From contig JADHVS010000018.1 of assembly GCA_016783865.1 (NCBI GenBank), positions 1 through 22,500 of the forward strand: a stretch of DNA of 22,500 nt, written 5' to 3'. Below, one piece after another: positions 7,866-15,753 of this stretch. Position numbers and translations under genes: made by a program. Position 1 is the stretch's first letter, and every line of letters begins with the position of its first letter. Below the pieces are notes generated by a model. That model worked only from the letters and a program-made list of their open reading frames with translations. It did no database searches and was not told where the DNA came from. This DNA is from Bacteroidales bacterium. Lineage in GTDB: Bacteria; Bacteroidota; Bacteroidia; Bacteroidales; SM23-62.

Positions 7866-8703
7866 GGAACAACTGGACCAGTTCATCGAAATGGTCCTGG
7901 CAGAAGATGTCGGGGATGGTGACCATTCCTCACTGGCTGTCATTGATGTTACCTCAATGGGTGAAGCTACCTTACTGGCAAAAGACACAGGCATCATTGC
8001 CGGAGTGGAGGTGGCTCGTCTCATTTTTGATAAAATAAATTCATCTATCCTGTTTAACGCATTTTTGCCCGATGGCGCTAATATTTATCCGGGAGACAAG
8101 GTATTTACGATTAAGGGACAAACGATCAGTATACTAAAAGGCGAGCGTCTTGTGCTGAATATCATGCAACGTATGAGCGGGATTGCCACAACGACAAGAA
8201 AATATGCAGATGCTGTAGCCGGATTTAAGGCGAGCATAGTGGATACACGGAAAACCTATCCGGGTATGAGGTTCCTCGAGAAAGAAGCCGTTCGCATCGG
8301 TGGCGGTACTAACCATCGCATGGGATTGTATGATATGATCATGCTGAAGGATAATCATATTGACTATGCCGGCGGAATTCAAAAGGCCATTGAACAGACC
8401 CACAAATATTTAAAGGAGAATAACCTGAGCTTAAAAATTGAGGTGGAAGCAAGGAACCTTGAAGAGGTAAAAGAGATTATGAAAGTGGGAGGAGTTGACC
8501 GGATCATGCTTGATAATTTCAACATCCCACAGACAGAAGAAGCAGTAGCATTTATAGCAGGCCGGTTTGAAATTGAGTCTTCCGGCTCGATTACTCTGGA
8601 TAATGTATGTGAATATGCTGCCTGCGGAGTTGATCTGATATCCATTGGGGCGTTGACCCACCAGCTGAAGAGTTTGGATCTAAGTCTGAAAGCATCCTGG
8701 TAA
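7858..8703 (+). CDS. nadC: Nicotinate-nucleotide diphosphorylase (carboxylating), quinolinate phosphoribosyltransferase
   Basis: NadC converts quinolinate and PRPP to nicotinate mononucleotide, CO2 and PPi in de novo NAD synthesis, in the cytoplasm. The 281-residue length is normal. Seen: N-terminal AEDVGDGDHSS (15-25); ERLVLNIMQRMSGIATTTRK (96-115); the active-site segment DTRKTYPGMRFLEKEAVR (129-146); GGGTNHRMGLYDMIMLKDNH (148-167) with the substrate-binding Arg, His and Lys; EVEARN (195-200); MLDN (217-220); SSGSI (241-245); and SIGALTH (262-268), the phosphate-binding barrel end. It overlaps the DUF4783 gene by 8 bases and the YihY-family gene follows after 4 bases, so it is the middle of a compact operon. 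nadA and nadB are not in the window. Confidence 0.97.
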   Translation: MNREQLDQFIEMVLAEDVGDGDHSSLAVIDVTSMGEATLLAKDTGIIAGVEVARLIFDKINSSILFNAFLPDGANIYPGDKVFTIKGQTISILKGERLVLNIMQRMSGIATTTRKYADAVAGFKASIVDTRKTYPGMRFLEKEAVRIGGGTNHRMGLYDMIMLKDNHIDYAGGIQKAIEQTHKYLKENNLSLKIEVEARNLEEVKEIMKVGGVDRIMLDNFNIPQTEEAVAFIAGRFEIESSGSITLDNVCEYAACGVDLISIGALTHQLKSLDLSLKASW

Positions 8704-8707
8704 ATCT

Positions 8708-9661
8708 ATGATTTCATTGCTCAATCCAAATAAAAAAGATAATTTCCTGAACAAGTGGATACTTAGGATAACCGGAAGAGCGAAAAAGCTTGTCTTGCCG
8801 GGTTTTGAGCGGGTTCCCTTTTATGATGTTGTAATTTTCTTTTTCCGGGGCATTCAAAATGGCGCATTAACTACCCGCGCCTCTGCCATTGCCTTTCATT
8901 TCTTTCTAGCTCTTTTACCCGCTATCATTTATTTTTTTACCATCATTCCGTTTATCCCGGTCGATAATTTCCAGGAAGGCCTGCTCAATTTAATAGAAGA
9001 TATTTTGCCGGGGAATGTTTATGAACTCATCCAGAATACAATCCAGGATATGCTTATTAAAAGGAGGGGACTGAGTTATTTTGGCCTTTTCATCGCCCTT
9101 ATCTTTTCAACCAACGGGATCAATGCAATGATCGTTGCTTTCAACAATACATATCATACTATTGAGACACGTACCTGGTATGAAAGGCGGCTCATTGCAG
9201 TCCTGCTGGTCATTATCATCTTTTCCCTCATCACATTGTCCGTCAGCCTGATCACTTTTAGCCGGTTCACTGTAAACACGCTTGTTGAAATGGAATTAAT
9301 GAGAAAGGGACTGACCTTTTATATCCTGCTTACCGGGAAATGGATCATTGTCATATTGTCGATATTTACTGCTATTTCATTCTTATACTTACTGGGGCCC
9401 TCGCGCAGGATGAAATGGAAATTCAGAACCCCCGGATCCACCCTGGCCAGCTTGCTTGTCATTCTCACATCCCTTGTTTTTTCATATATCATCAATCATT
9501 TTGGACAATTTAATAAGTTTTTCGGAACCATTGGGACCATCATGGTTATCCTGATCTGGCTGTACCTTAATTCGCTTGTGCTGCTGATCGGATTCGAACT
9601 GAATGCCAGCATTAAGAATGCCAGGATTGAATTTGACCGAATCAATGATAAGGAAATATGA
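8708..9661 (+). CDS. YihY/BrkB family inner-membrane protein
   Basis: This 317-residue protein has about six transmembrane helices (roughly 65-82, 121-142, 164-186, 207-230, 243-264, 273-299). The first conserved block, TTRASAIAFHFFLALLPAII (55-74), and the last, GTIGTIMVILIWLYLNSLVL (274-293) followed by LLIGFELNA, are the hallmarks of the YihY/virulence-factor-BrkB family. The family was once annotated as ribonuclease BN; that assignment is no longer accepted, and the molecular function remains unclear. The gene starts 4 bases after nadC and its TGA overlaps the ATG of the broken gene that follows (ATGA), so it belongs to the same operon. Confidence 0.92.
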   Translation: MISLLNPNKKDNFLNKWILRITGRAKKLVLPGFERVPFYDVVIFFFRGIQNGALTTRASAIAFHFFLALLPAIIYFFTIIPFIPVDNFQEGLLNLIEDILPGNVYELIQNTIQDMLIKRRGLSYFGLFIALIFSTNGINAMIVAFNNTYHTIETRTWYERRLIAVLLVIIIFSLITLSVSLITFSRFTVNTLVEMELMRKGLTFYILLTGKWIIVILSIFTAISFLYLLGPSRRMKWKFRTPGSTLASLLVILTSLVFSYIINHFGQFNKFFGTIGTIMVILIWLYLNSLVLLIGFELNASIKNARIEFDRINDKEI

Positions 9662-9783
9662 CAGCAATACCTTTCCCTGCTGTTATACCTGAAGATCCGG
9701 TGGAACTATTCCTGGAGTGGTATCAGGAAGCGATCACCAGGTCCATCCCGGAATACCACGCTATGACCCTGGCTACAACTGCA
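9658..9783 (+). pseudogene. 5' remnant of a pyridoxamine-5'-phosphate-oxidase-like gene
   Basis: An ATG overlapping the upstream stop (ATGA) opens a frame whose first 42 or so residues resemble the start of a PNPOx/PdxH-type flavoprotein: PEDPVELFLEWYQEA, then IPEYHAMTLATT, matching the family pattern DP..LF..W..EA....P.AM.LAT. Family members have roughly 200 residues. Here the similarity stops near 9780, where the sequence passes into the right end of the palindromic repeat (9781-9800), and the open frame then continues only as antisense of valS (to 10062, 134 codons). The FMN- and PLP-binding parts are absent, so the fragment cannot be a working oxidase. The position as the last gene of the operon suggests a former pdxH-like gene cut by deletion or repeat insertion. 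The family assignment rests on a short stretch. Confidence 0.6.
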
Positions 9784-9800
9784 GGCAGGTTCAGGATGAC
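9781..9800. repeat. Isolated right end of the palindromic GTCAT/ATGAC repeat
   Basis: These 20 bases match 17 of 20 positions of 2847-2866, the right end of the expanded palindromic element (shared GCAGGC and GTTC, ending ATGAC). No left arm is present nearby. It sits exactly where the oxidase-like reading frame loses family similarity, 11 bases before the valS stop. Confidence 0.6.
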
Positions 9801-9810
9801 AGATTTACAA

Positions 9811-12441
9811 TTATTGCAGGTTCGATATCCGGGCCTCCAGCACTTTAATCTTTTTTTCAGCATCTTCCATTTTCTGTTTTTCCTTTTCCACTACCTGCGC
9901 CGGTGCATTGCTCACAAAGTGCTCATTATCAAGCTTTTTCATGACTGTCTTCAGAAAACCTTTCGTATATTTCAATTCTTCCTGAAGCTTCTTCAGTTCT
10001 TCTTCATGATCCGCCTCGCCATCCAGTGGGATGTAAAACTCTATCGACTGAACACGAAATGATATAACCCCTTTAATTTCTTCGCTGGTGAAATCAACCT
10101 TATCTACATGTCCCAGTTTTTTGAGCACGGGTTCAAAATGATGATCATATTGTCCGTTAATGTCTTTTACCACCAGGTGAACAGGTTCCTTAAAGGGAAT
10201 GTTTTTGTCTTTCCGGATGTTTCGGATGGCGGTAACTGCTTCCTTCATCTGCTCACCACCCTTCAGTATAGCAGAATCGAATTTCTTTGTCCCGGGAAAA
10301 GGCTGGTTCATAATGGTGTCACCAGATTCACGCTCTTCCAGCAACTGCCAGATCTCTTCTGTTATAAATGGCATAAAGGGATGAAGCAATCTCACCATCG
10401 AGTCAAGGAACCAGATGGTTGATGTATATGTTTTTGCATCCATAGGTCGCTGATATCCTGGCTTTACAGCCTCCAGGTACCAGGCAGAGAACTCATCCCA
10501 GAAAAGCCGGTAAACCGTCATCAGTGCTTCTGATATTCTGTACTTTTTGAATTGGTCGTCGAGCTGGTTAATCCCTTCCTGGATCTTGTTGTTAAACCAC
10601 TCTACAGCCTGCCGGGATACTTCCGGTTGTGCTAATGTCTGGTCTACTTTCCATTGCTTTACCAGGCGGAATGCATTCCAGATCTTATTTCCAAAATTCC
10701 TTCCCTGCTCAGGCAGGCTGTCGTCGTACAACAGGTCACCCCCGGCAGGAGAGCACAATAACATACCTACACGGACACCATCTGCTGAATATTTTTTAAT
10801 CAGATCAAGGGGATTGGGTGAATTGCCAAGGGATTTCGACATTCTTCTGCGCTGGCTATCACGCACTGTACCTGTAAGGTAAACATTGTCAAAAGGCCTT
10901 TTCCCGGGATATTCATACCCTGCAATGATCATTCTCGCCACCCAGAAAAATAATATTTCAGGTGCCGTGACCAGGTCGTTTGTCGGGTAATAATAATTGT
11001 AGTCGGTATTTTCAGGATAACGGATCCCGTCAAAGACGGCTATGGGCCACAACCAGGATGAGAACCAGGTATCCAGAACATCCTCATCCTGTTTCAGGTC
11101 CTTTTCGGTTAAACCGGGATTACCCGTTCTATTTCTGGCTTCTATAAGAGCGCCTTCGATATTGGCTGCTACTACATATTCGTTTTTTCCCTGTATATAC
11201 CATGCAGGGATCCTGTGTCCCCACCATAGCTGCCTGGAGATACACCAGTCTTTGACATTTTCCATCCAATGACGGTATGTATTGATAAATTTATGCGGAT
11301 GCAGTTTTACTTTTCCATTAACGACATTCTCCAGGGCCGGTTTTGATATATCCTTCATCCTGAGGAACCACTGCATCGACAATTTCGGTTCGATCACTGC
11401 ATCGGTCCGCTCAGAATAGCCCACCTTATTGACATAATCTTCAGTTTTTACCAGCTGGCCCCTTCTTTCCAGTTCCTTAATTGTTTCTTTACGGGCAACA
11501 AACCTGTCCAGTCCTATAAAAAACTGAGCGGCTTCACTCAGCGTGCCATCATCATTCAGGATATCGATGGATTCAAGATTATGCCTGATCCCGATCTCAT
11601 AGTCATTTTCATCATGGGCAGGTGTAATTTTCAGCGCACCCGTTCCAAATTCCATGTCTACATACTCATCGGTAATCAGTGGGACAGGTCTTTCGACCAG
11701 GGGAATAATTACCTGTTTCCCATGCAGGGAGGTATATCTTTCATCATTTGGATTAACGGCCACAGCAGTATCTCCGAGGATGGTTTCAGGCCTGGTGGTG
11801 GCAATGGTTATCCAATCGTCACTGTCTTTTATCTGATACCTTACATGGTAAAGTTTTGAATTTTCTTCACGATGGAATACCTCTTCATCCGATACGGCAG
11901 TCTTTGCCTGGGGATCCCAGTTGACCATGCGTACGCCCCTGTAGATCAACCCCTTATTATGTAAATCGATGAATACCTTTATTACACTTTCATAGTAATG
12001 AGGATCCATTGTAAAGTTGGTTCTATTCCAATCACAGGAGGCTCCCAATTTCTTTAACTGTTCCAGGATTATCCCTCCATACTTGTGGGTCCATTCCCAG
12101 GCATGCTTAAGAAATTCTTCCCGCGACAGGTCGTATTTATCGATACCTTCCTCCCTTAGTTTGGCGACCACTTTTGCTTCAGTGGCAATCGAAGCATGGT
12201 CGGTTCCGGGAACCCAGAGGGTATTTTTCCCTTCCATTCTTTTCCGGCGGATAAGCACATCCTGTATGGTGTTGTTCAGCATATGACCCATGTGCAGTAC
12301 CCCGGTAACATTTGGGGGAGGAATAACAATGGTATAGGGCTCCCTTTCATCTGGGACAGAACGGAACAATCCCTCGTCGAGCCAGTATTTATACCACTTG
12401 TCTTCAGTTTTGGAAGGATCATATTTGGAAGGAATATCCAT
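9811..12441 (-). CDS. valS: Valine--tRNA ligase
   Basis: ValS is a cytoplasmic class Ia synthetase that charges tRNA-Val and edits mischarged threonine. The 876 residues are full length. Seen: HIGH-type motif [14 protein letters not shown] (41-54); [12 protein letters not shown] (77-88); CP1 editing domain about 200-345 with [18 protein letters not shown] (214-231) and [11 protein letters not shown] (274-284); [17 protein letters not shown] (398-414); DVLDTWFSS (454-462); the KMSKS-type loop as [16 protein letters not shown] (533-548); the anticodon-binding helical domain from about 580; and a charged C-terminal coiled coil from about 810 ([18 protein letters not shown]) forming the tRNA-binding arm. 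The first lysine of KMSKS is Arg533 (AGA codon), a conservative change. The gene is convergent with the nadC operon and divergent from the DUF1573 gene. Confidence 0.98.
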   Translation of the reverse strand: MDIPSKYDPSKTEDKWYKYWLDEGLFRSVPDEREPYTIVIPPPNVTGVLHMGHMLNNTIQDVLIRRKRMEGKNTLWVPGTDHASIATEAKVVAKLREEGIDKYDLSREEFLKHAWEWTHKYGGIILEQLKKLGASCDWNRTNFTMDPHYYESVIKVFIDLHNKGLIYRGVRMVNWDPQAKTAVSDEEVFHREENSKLYHVRYQIKDSDDWITIATTRPETILGDTAVAVNPNDERYTSLHGKQVIIPLVERPVPLITDEYVDMEFGTGALKITPAHDENDYEIGIRHNLESIDILNDDGTLSEAAQFFIGLDRFVARKETIKELERRGQLVKTEDYVNKVGYSERTDAVIEPKLSMQWFLRMKDISKPALENVVNGKVKLHPHKFINTYRHWMENVKDWCISRQLWWGHRIPAWYIQGKNEYVVAANIEGALIEARNRTGNPGLTEKDLKQDEDVLDTWFSSWLWPIAVFDGIRYPENTDYNYYYPTNDLVTAPEILFFWVARMIIAGYEYPGKRPFDNVYLTGTVRDSQRRRMSKSLGNSPNPLDLIKKYSADGVRVGMLLCSPAGGDLLYDDSLPEQGRNFGNKIWNAFRLVKQWKVDQTLAQPEVSRQAVEWFNNKIQEGINQLDDQFKKYRISEALMTVYRLFWDEFSAWYLEAVKPGYQRPMDAKTYTSTIWFLDSMVRLLHPFMPFITEEIWQLLEERESGDTIMNQPFPGTKKFDSAILKGGEQMKEAVTAIRNIRKDKNIPFKEPVHLVVKDINGQYDHHFEPVLKKLGHVDKVDFTSEEIKGVISFRVQSIEFYIPLDGEADHEEELKKLQEELKYTKGFLKTVMKKLDNEHFVSNAPAQVVEKEKQKMEDAEKKIKVLEARISNLQ

Positions 12442-12556
12442 CGATAGCTACAATTTTTTATGAAAATTTCCGTAAAAATAGATAATTCAGTGTAAAGTCA
12501 CATTCTTTGGGGTTGAAATAATAAACCACTATTTTTATATCATATTAAAAATTGAC
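12442..12556. other. Divergent promoter region valS / DUF1573 lipoprotein
   Basis: This AT-rich spacer of 115 bases lies between divergent starts. On the plus strand a TTG at 12513-12515 is followed after 20 bases by TATATCAT (12536-12543), a poor match to TAnnTTTG. Nothing clear is seen for valS, and no T-box or other riboswitch-like structure is evident in this short leader. Confidence 0.3.
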
Positions 12557-12961
12557 ATGAACAGATTTGTAATTATGGTATTAGGATTAGCCCTGTTTAA
12601 CCTGATCTGTTGCGGAGGCAATCCAGAGGAGAAGGAAAGCAAGAAAGGCGCCAGGATCGAATTTGAGAAAACTAATCATGATTATGGTGAACTGGATTTT
12701 GGATCTGAAGGTATTTGCGAATTTAAATATACTAATACCGGTAAAGAGCCACTGGTGCTTACCAATGTAAAATCCAGCTGCGGATGCACCATTCCTGAAT
12801 GGCCAAAAGAACCTCTCAGGAAGGATGAATCGGCTTCCATCAAGGTCAGGTATGATACCCATCGTGTTGGTACCTTTACCAAATCAATCACGGTTTATTC
12901 AAATGCTTCGAATTCGCCTAAGAGGATTTTTATTAAGGGAAGGGTGAAACCGGCGGAATGA
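12557..12961 (+). CDS. DUF1573 domain lipoprotein
   Basis: This 134-residue protein begins with a lipoprotein-type signal peptide (FVIMVLGLALFNLICCGGN), with Cys18 or Cys19 as the likely lipidated residue. The lipobox is not ideal because two Cys are adjacent. The mature part is a single DUF1573 immunoglobulin-like beta domain: FEKTNHDYGELDFG, CEFKYTNTGKEPLVLTNV, the hallmark SSCGCTIPEWPKEPL with Cys75 and Cys77, then IKVRYDTHRVGTFTKSITVYSNA. The family is abundant in Bacteroidota and presumed to be periplasmic or surface-bound; its function is not established. The gene is alone, with its own spacer upstream. A 24-nt sequence beginning at its stop codon recurs at the 3' end of the next gene. 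Confidence 0.9.
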   Translation: MNRFVIMVLGLALFNLICCGGNPEEKESKKGARIEFEKTNHDYGELDFGSEGICEFKYTNTGKEPLVLTNVKSSCGCTIPEWPKEPLRKDESASIKVRYDTHRVGTFTKSITVYSNASNSPKRIFIKGRVKPAE

Positions 12962-12983
12962 AGAAATTACGAATGACTAAAAT
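12960..12983. repeat. 24-nt gene-end repeat, copy 1 (after the DUF1573 stop)
   Basis: It starts within the TGA of the DUF1573 gene (GAAGAAATT, then CGAATGACTA, then AAT) and matches 14265-14288 at 22 of 24 positions. Downstream it continues into ATTTAG/CTAAAA pieces that can form small AT-rich hairpins (CTAAA at 12977-12981 with TTTAG at 12989-12993). Confidence 0.65.
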
Positions 12984-13026
12984 TTGGATTTAGCTAAAAT
13001 TAAATTCCAAGACTATAGTAGAAGAC

Positions 13027-13068
13027 ACCTAGCAACTTGTACCCAGTACCTAGCAACTAACTTCTAGC
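13027..13068. repeat. Heptamer-period array (ACCTAGC/AACTTGT type)
   Basis: Six successive 7-nt units lie between the DUF1573 and aminotransferase genes; ACCTAGC occurs at 13027 and again exactly 21 bases later at 13048, with AACTTGT, ACCCAGT, AACTAAC and TTCTAGC in phase. Units share A/T at positions 1-2 and C/T-rich middles, so the array is degenerate but periodic. It ends 24 bases before the aminotransferase ATG. Confidence 0.65.
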
Positions 13069-13092
13069 CAATTAATCAAAATAATCTAAGCC

Positions 13093-14295
13093 ATGCCACA
13101 AATTTCTCTCAGAGGACATGATATGCCGGAATCCCCTATCCGTAAACTGGTTCCATTTGCTGAGGAGGCCAAAAGGAAGGGGCGCAAAGTATATCACCTC
13201 AATATCGGACAACCCGATATCCACACTCCGGAGGTTGCCCTTGACGCCATTAAAAACCTGGATAAAAAGGTGATTGAGTACAGTCATTCCGCAGGAAATG
13301 AAAGCTACAGAAGAAAGTTAGCCGGTTATTACCAGGCTTTGGATATTGCTGTTGACCATACGGAAATGCTCATTACCACAGGTGGTTCGGAAGCCATTTC
13401 CTTTGCTTTAATGTCGACACTAAATCCGGGCGATGAGGTCATCGTACCGGAACCTTTTTATGCCAATTACAATGGATTCACAGTGGCTGCCGGAGTTAAG
13501 GTTGTCCCTGTTACTTCATACATTGAAGAGGATTTTAAACTGCCACCTGTTAGCAATTTTGAGAAATTGATCACTCCAAAAACAAAGGGTATCATCATTA
13601 ATAATCCCAACAATCCAACCGGGTATTTATATCCCCGGGATGAGTTGGAGCAGCTTGGAGAGATCATACGGAAACACGACCTTTATCTTTTCTCTGATGA
13701 AGTTTACCGGGAGTTCTGTTACGATGGTCATTCCCATTTTTCTGCCATGCACCTTAAAGGTATCGATCAAAACGTCATCCTGCTCGATTCCGTATCAAAA
13801 AGGTATAGCGCTTGTGGAGTGAGGATCGGGGCTATGGTAACAAAAAACAAGGATGTAATAAGTACGGCCCTGAAATTTGCACAGGCAAGGCTGAGCCCTC
13901 CATCTTTAGGTCAGATCCTTGGAGAAGCAGCCCTCGATACTCCGGATACCTATTTTAAGGAAGTGTACGACGAATACATCGGGCGTCGCGATTTCATGGT
14001 AGAAGCCCTGAACCGGATGGATGGTGTGGTCTGTCCCACTCCAGGTGGTGCATTTTATACCATAGCGCAATTGCCTGTGGATGACACAGATGATTTTTGC
14101 AAGTGGCTTCTCAGCGATTTTGAATGGAACAACCAGACCGTCATGATGGCCCCTGCCTCGGGCTTCTATTCAAACCCGGAAGCCGGGAAAAAACAAGTTC
14201 GCATTGCGTATGTACTGAACAAGGACGACCTGAAAAAGGCGATGGAGTGTCTGGAGGAAGGTTTGAAGAAATTTCGAATGACTAGAATGAGCTAG
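13093..14295 (+). CDS. Class I/II pyridoxal-phosphate-dependent aminotransferase (aspartate-aminotransferase fold)
   Basis: This 400-residue fold-type I aminotransferase is probably cytoplasmic. Seen: HLNIGQPDIHTPE (35-47); EYSHSAGNESYRRKLA (62-77); TTGGSEAI (95-102); EPFYANY (120-126); INNPNNPTG (169-177) with the PLP-binding Asn174; SDEVYREFCYDG (201-212) with Asp202 and Tyr205; SVSKRYSACGVRIG (233-246) with Schiff-base Lys236; and VRIAYVL (369-375) with Arg370, the expected alpha-carboxylate ligand. All catalytic residues are present. The amino donor and acceptor cannot be told; relatives include aspartate/tyrosine and aromatic aminotransferases. The last codons (RMTRMS then TAG) are encoded by the repeat that fills the downstream junction, so the C-terminal tail beyond EEGLKKF may be repeat-derived. 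It is convergent with the namZ-like gene. Confidence 0.93.
   Translation: MPQISLRGHDMPESPIRKLVPFAEEAKRKGRKVYHLNIGQPDIHTPEVALDAIKNLDKKVIEYSHSAGNESYRRKLAGYYQALDIAVDHTEMLITTGGSEAISFALMSTLNPGDEVIVPEPFYANYNGFTVAAGVKVVPVTSYIEEDFKLPPVSNFEKLITPKTKGIIINNPNNPTGYLYPRDELEQLGEIIRKHDLYLFSDEVYREFCYDGHSHFSAMHLKGIDQNVILLDSVSKRYSACGVRIGAMVTKNKDVISTALKFAQARLSPPSLGQILGEAALDTPDTYFKEVYDEYIGRRDFMVEALNRMDGVVCPTPGGAFYTIAQLPVDDTDDFCKWLLSDFEWNNQTVMMAPASGFYSNPEAGKKQVRIAYVLNKDDLKKAMECLEEGLKKFRMTRMS
14265..14288. repeat. 24-nt gene-end repeat, copy 2 (coding for the aminotransferase C-terminus)
   Basis: It matches 12960-12983 at 22 of 24 positions. Here the sequence is read in frame as the final codons before the TAG at 14293-14295, whereas copy 1 starts in a stop codon. 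Confidence 0.65.
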
Positions 14296-14365
14296 AATGA
14301 GCTAGAATGAACTAGAATTATGCACAATTTTAGTCACTTTAGTCACTTTAGTCATTTTAGTCACT
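14281..14365. terminator. Long imperfect hairpin built from two tandem arrays, between convergent genes
   Basis: Four 10-nt units of the GCTAGAATGA type (14281-14320) face four 9-nt units of the TTAGTCACT type (14330-14365). In RNA the CUAGAAUGA and UCACUUUAG units pair along their length at about eight of nine positions per unit, using G-U pairs and one bulged A, around a short loop. The position between the aminotransferase and namZ-like 3' ends fits a bidirectional terminator or insulator. Neither side has a strong U-tract, so termination itself is inferred. Confidence 0.5.
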
Positions 14366-14380
14366 TTAGGTTATTTCTTC

Positions 14381-15565
14381 TTAGAAATCAGGATACAACA
14401 AATATTTATTCCTGATCTCCATAAATGCATCAACCTCTTCTTCCCAGCTTTCCCTGATTTCTTCCTCTGAAAGACCCATGATGATTTGTTTTCTTAGCAA
14501 TGAATCACCCGCTAACAGATCGAAATAGTCGGTAAAAAAGGATTTCTGATCTGTGATATTGTTATATGCGAACAACAGCCAGCTTAAATCCAGATGCAAT
14601 TGCATACTATCCAGACCATCTGAATACCCTCTCAGGTCAAATCCATAACAGGTTAATCCCTGTTGTTTCGGATGAGTGGATTTCCCGGGCATACTTCTTG
14701 GTACAAAGATAAAAGGAGCATTTTGCAGTTCCGGATGCCCGAAAACCTCAAATGGATTGTCTGTCCCGCGTCCTTCACTAATCACTGTTCCTTCGAATAA
14801 CCCAATTGAGGGATACAGGTAGATCCCATTCATCGTGGCCAGGTTTGGGGAAGGGCTGACCGGAAGATCATATTTCATTGTATGGTCGTAGTTGTTGCAC
14901 GTGATAATGGTAAGATCGCATACCAGTCCGTTTCCCAGCCATTTTTCCCCGTTGATCATCTGTGCATATTCACCAATTGTCATCCCGTGCACAACAGGTA
15001 CAGGATGTAGTCCGATAAACGATTTATGTTCCTCTTTCAGCACCGGTCCATCTACATAAAATCCATTCGGATTAGGCCGGTCGAGAACCATAAGCCTGAT
15101 GTTCTGTTCAGCGCAGGTCTGCATCAGATAAAACAGTGTTGAGATATAGGTATAAAACCTAATTCCAACATCCTGGATATCAAATATTACCAGGTCGAGA
15201 CCTTCCATAACCTCTGCAGAGGGTTTTCGGTTTCTTCCATACAGTGAAACAACTTGTATTCCTGTTTCAGGATCGACCGAATCATTTATCAACATGCCGT
15301 CATCGGCATCGCCACGAAAGCCGTGTTCAGGACTAAAGACCCTCATGATCTGAAAATCATCGATACCTGCGCGAAGCAGGCTGTCCAGCAGATAGACTTT
15401 TCCTATGATGGATGTCTGGTTTGCACAGATGGCAATCTGTTTTCCTTGCAATTGGGGAAAATATTGCTCCGTCCTCTCCGCACCGGTAATTATGCGCTGC
15501 GGTTCCTGCGAAGAGCAACTCAAAAAATTCAGGAAGGCAATTATATATAATAAAAATCTCATCAT
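14381..15565 (-). CDS. DUF1343 / NamZ-like exo-beta-N-acetylmuramidase, lipoprotein
   Basis: The family (DUF1343, GH171) includes NamZ, which removes terminal MurNAc from peptidoglycan fragments. I start it at the ATG pair at 15565/15562 because this gives a clean lipoprotein signal (MMRFLLYIIAFLNFLSC, Cys17). The frame can be extended to 15643, but that adds 26 residues coded by the heptamer array region. Seen: QIAICANQTS; RVFSPEHGFRGDADDG; VSLYGRNRKPSAEVM; DLVIFDIQDVGIRFYTYIST; MVLDRPNPNG; VVHGMTIGEYAQMING; and IGLFEGTVISEGRGTDNPFE, a nearly complete set of family blocks. The mature protein of about 375 residues is standard size. It is probably attached to a membrane facing the periplasm. 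It is convergent with the aminotransferase and divergent from the ABC permease gene. Confidence 0.92.
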   Translation of the reverse strand: MMRFLLYIIAFLNFLSCSSQEPQRIITGAERTEQYFPQLQGKQIAICANQTSIIGKVYLLDSLLRAGIDDFQIMRVFSPEHGFRGDADDGMLINDSVDPETGIQVVSLYGRNRKPSAEVMEGLDLVIFDIQDVGIRFYTYISTLFYLMQTCAEQNIRLMVLDRPNPNGFYVDGPVLKEEHKSFIGLHPVPVVHGMTIGEYAQMINGEKWLGNGLVCDLTIITCNNYDHTMKYDLPVSPSPNLATMNGIYLYPSIGLFEGTVISEGRGTDNPFEVFGHPELQNAPFIFVPRSMPGKSTHPKQQGLTCYGFDLRGYSDGLDSMQLHLDLSWLLFAYNNITDQKSFFTDYFDLLAGDSLLRKQIIMGLSEEEIRESWEEEVDAFMEIRNKYLLYPDF

Positions 15566-15629
15566 TAAAGTTTGCCAGAAGTTGTATTTTGATGATATCT
15601 TGCCTATAATGCACCAAGTCACATTCGAC

Positions 15630-15692
15630 TCACCTCTCACCACTCACAACTCACTGGTTAACCTGCAACTTGTAACTTGTAACATGCAACTT
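15630..15692. repeat. Heptamer-period array (TCACAAC to GTAACTT type), nine units
   Basis: Nine consecutive 7-nt units lie between the divergent namZ-like and permease genes. The first block is TCACCTC, TCACCAC, TCACAAC, TCACTGG and the second GCAACTT, GTAACTT, GTAACAT, GCAACTT, with TTAACCT between them in phase. The unit drifts from TCACnnC to GnAACTT without losing the 7-nt register. Confidence 0.75.
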
Positions 15693-15723
15693 CCATGAAT
15701 ACAATATTAATGATTTTCTTAGT

Positions 15724-15731
15724 TACATTTG
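15724..15731 (+). promoter_or_regulatory. TAnnTTTG -7 element before the ABC permease gene
   Basis: TACATTTG matches the Bacteroidota -7 consensus at every fixed position and lies 22 bases before the TTG start at 15754, which would give a leader of about 15-17 bases. No TTG is seen at the expected -33 distance, so it is a half-match. Confidence 0.4.
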
Positions 15732-15753
15732 TAATACCATTAACAGCAGTAAC

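Noticed and set aside
9658..10062. A 134-codon plus-strand frame as an intact gene
   Set aside because: Only the first 42 or so residues have family-like sequence; the rest is the antisense of valS and rich in Phe/Leu from reversed coding DNA. I treat it as a gene remnant.
15566..15643. N-terminal extension of the namZ-like gene to a start at 15643
   Set aside because: It puts 26 non-family residues in front of a good lipoprotein signal and is encoded partly by the heptamer array.
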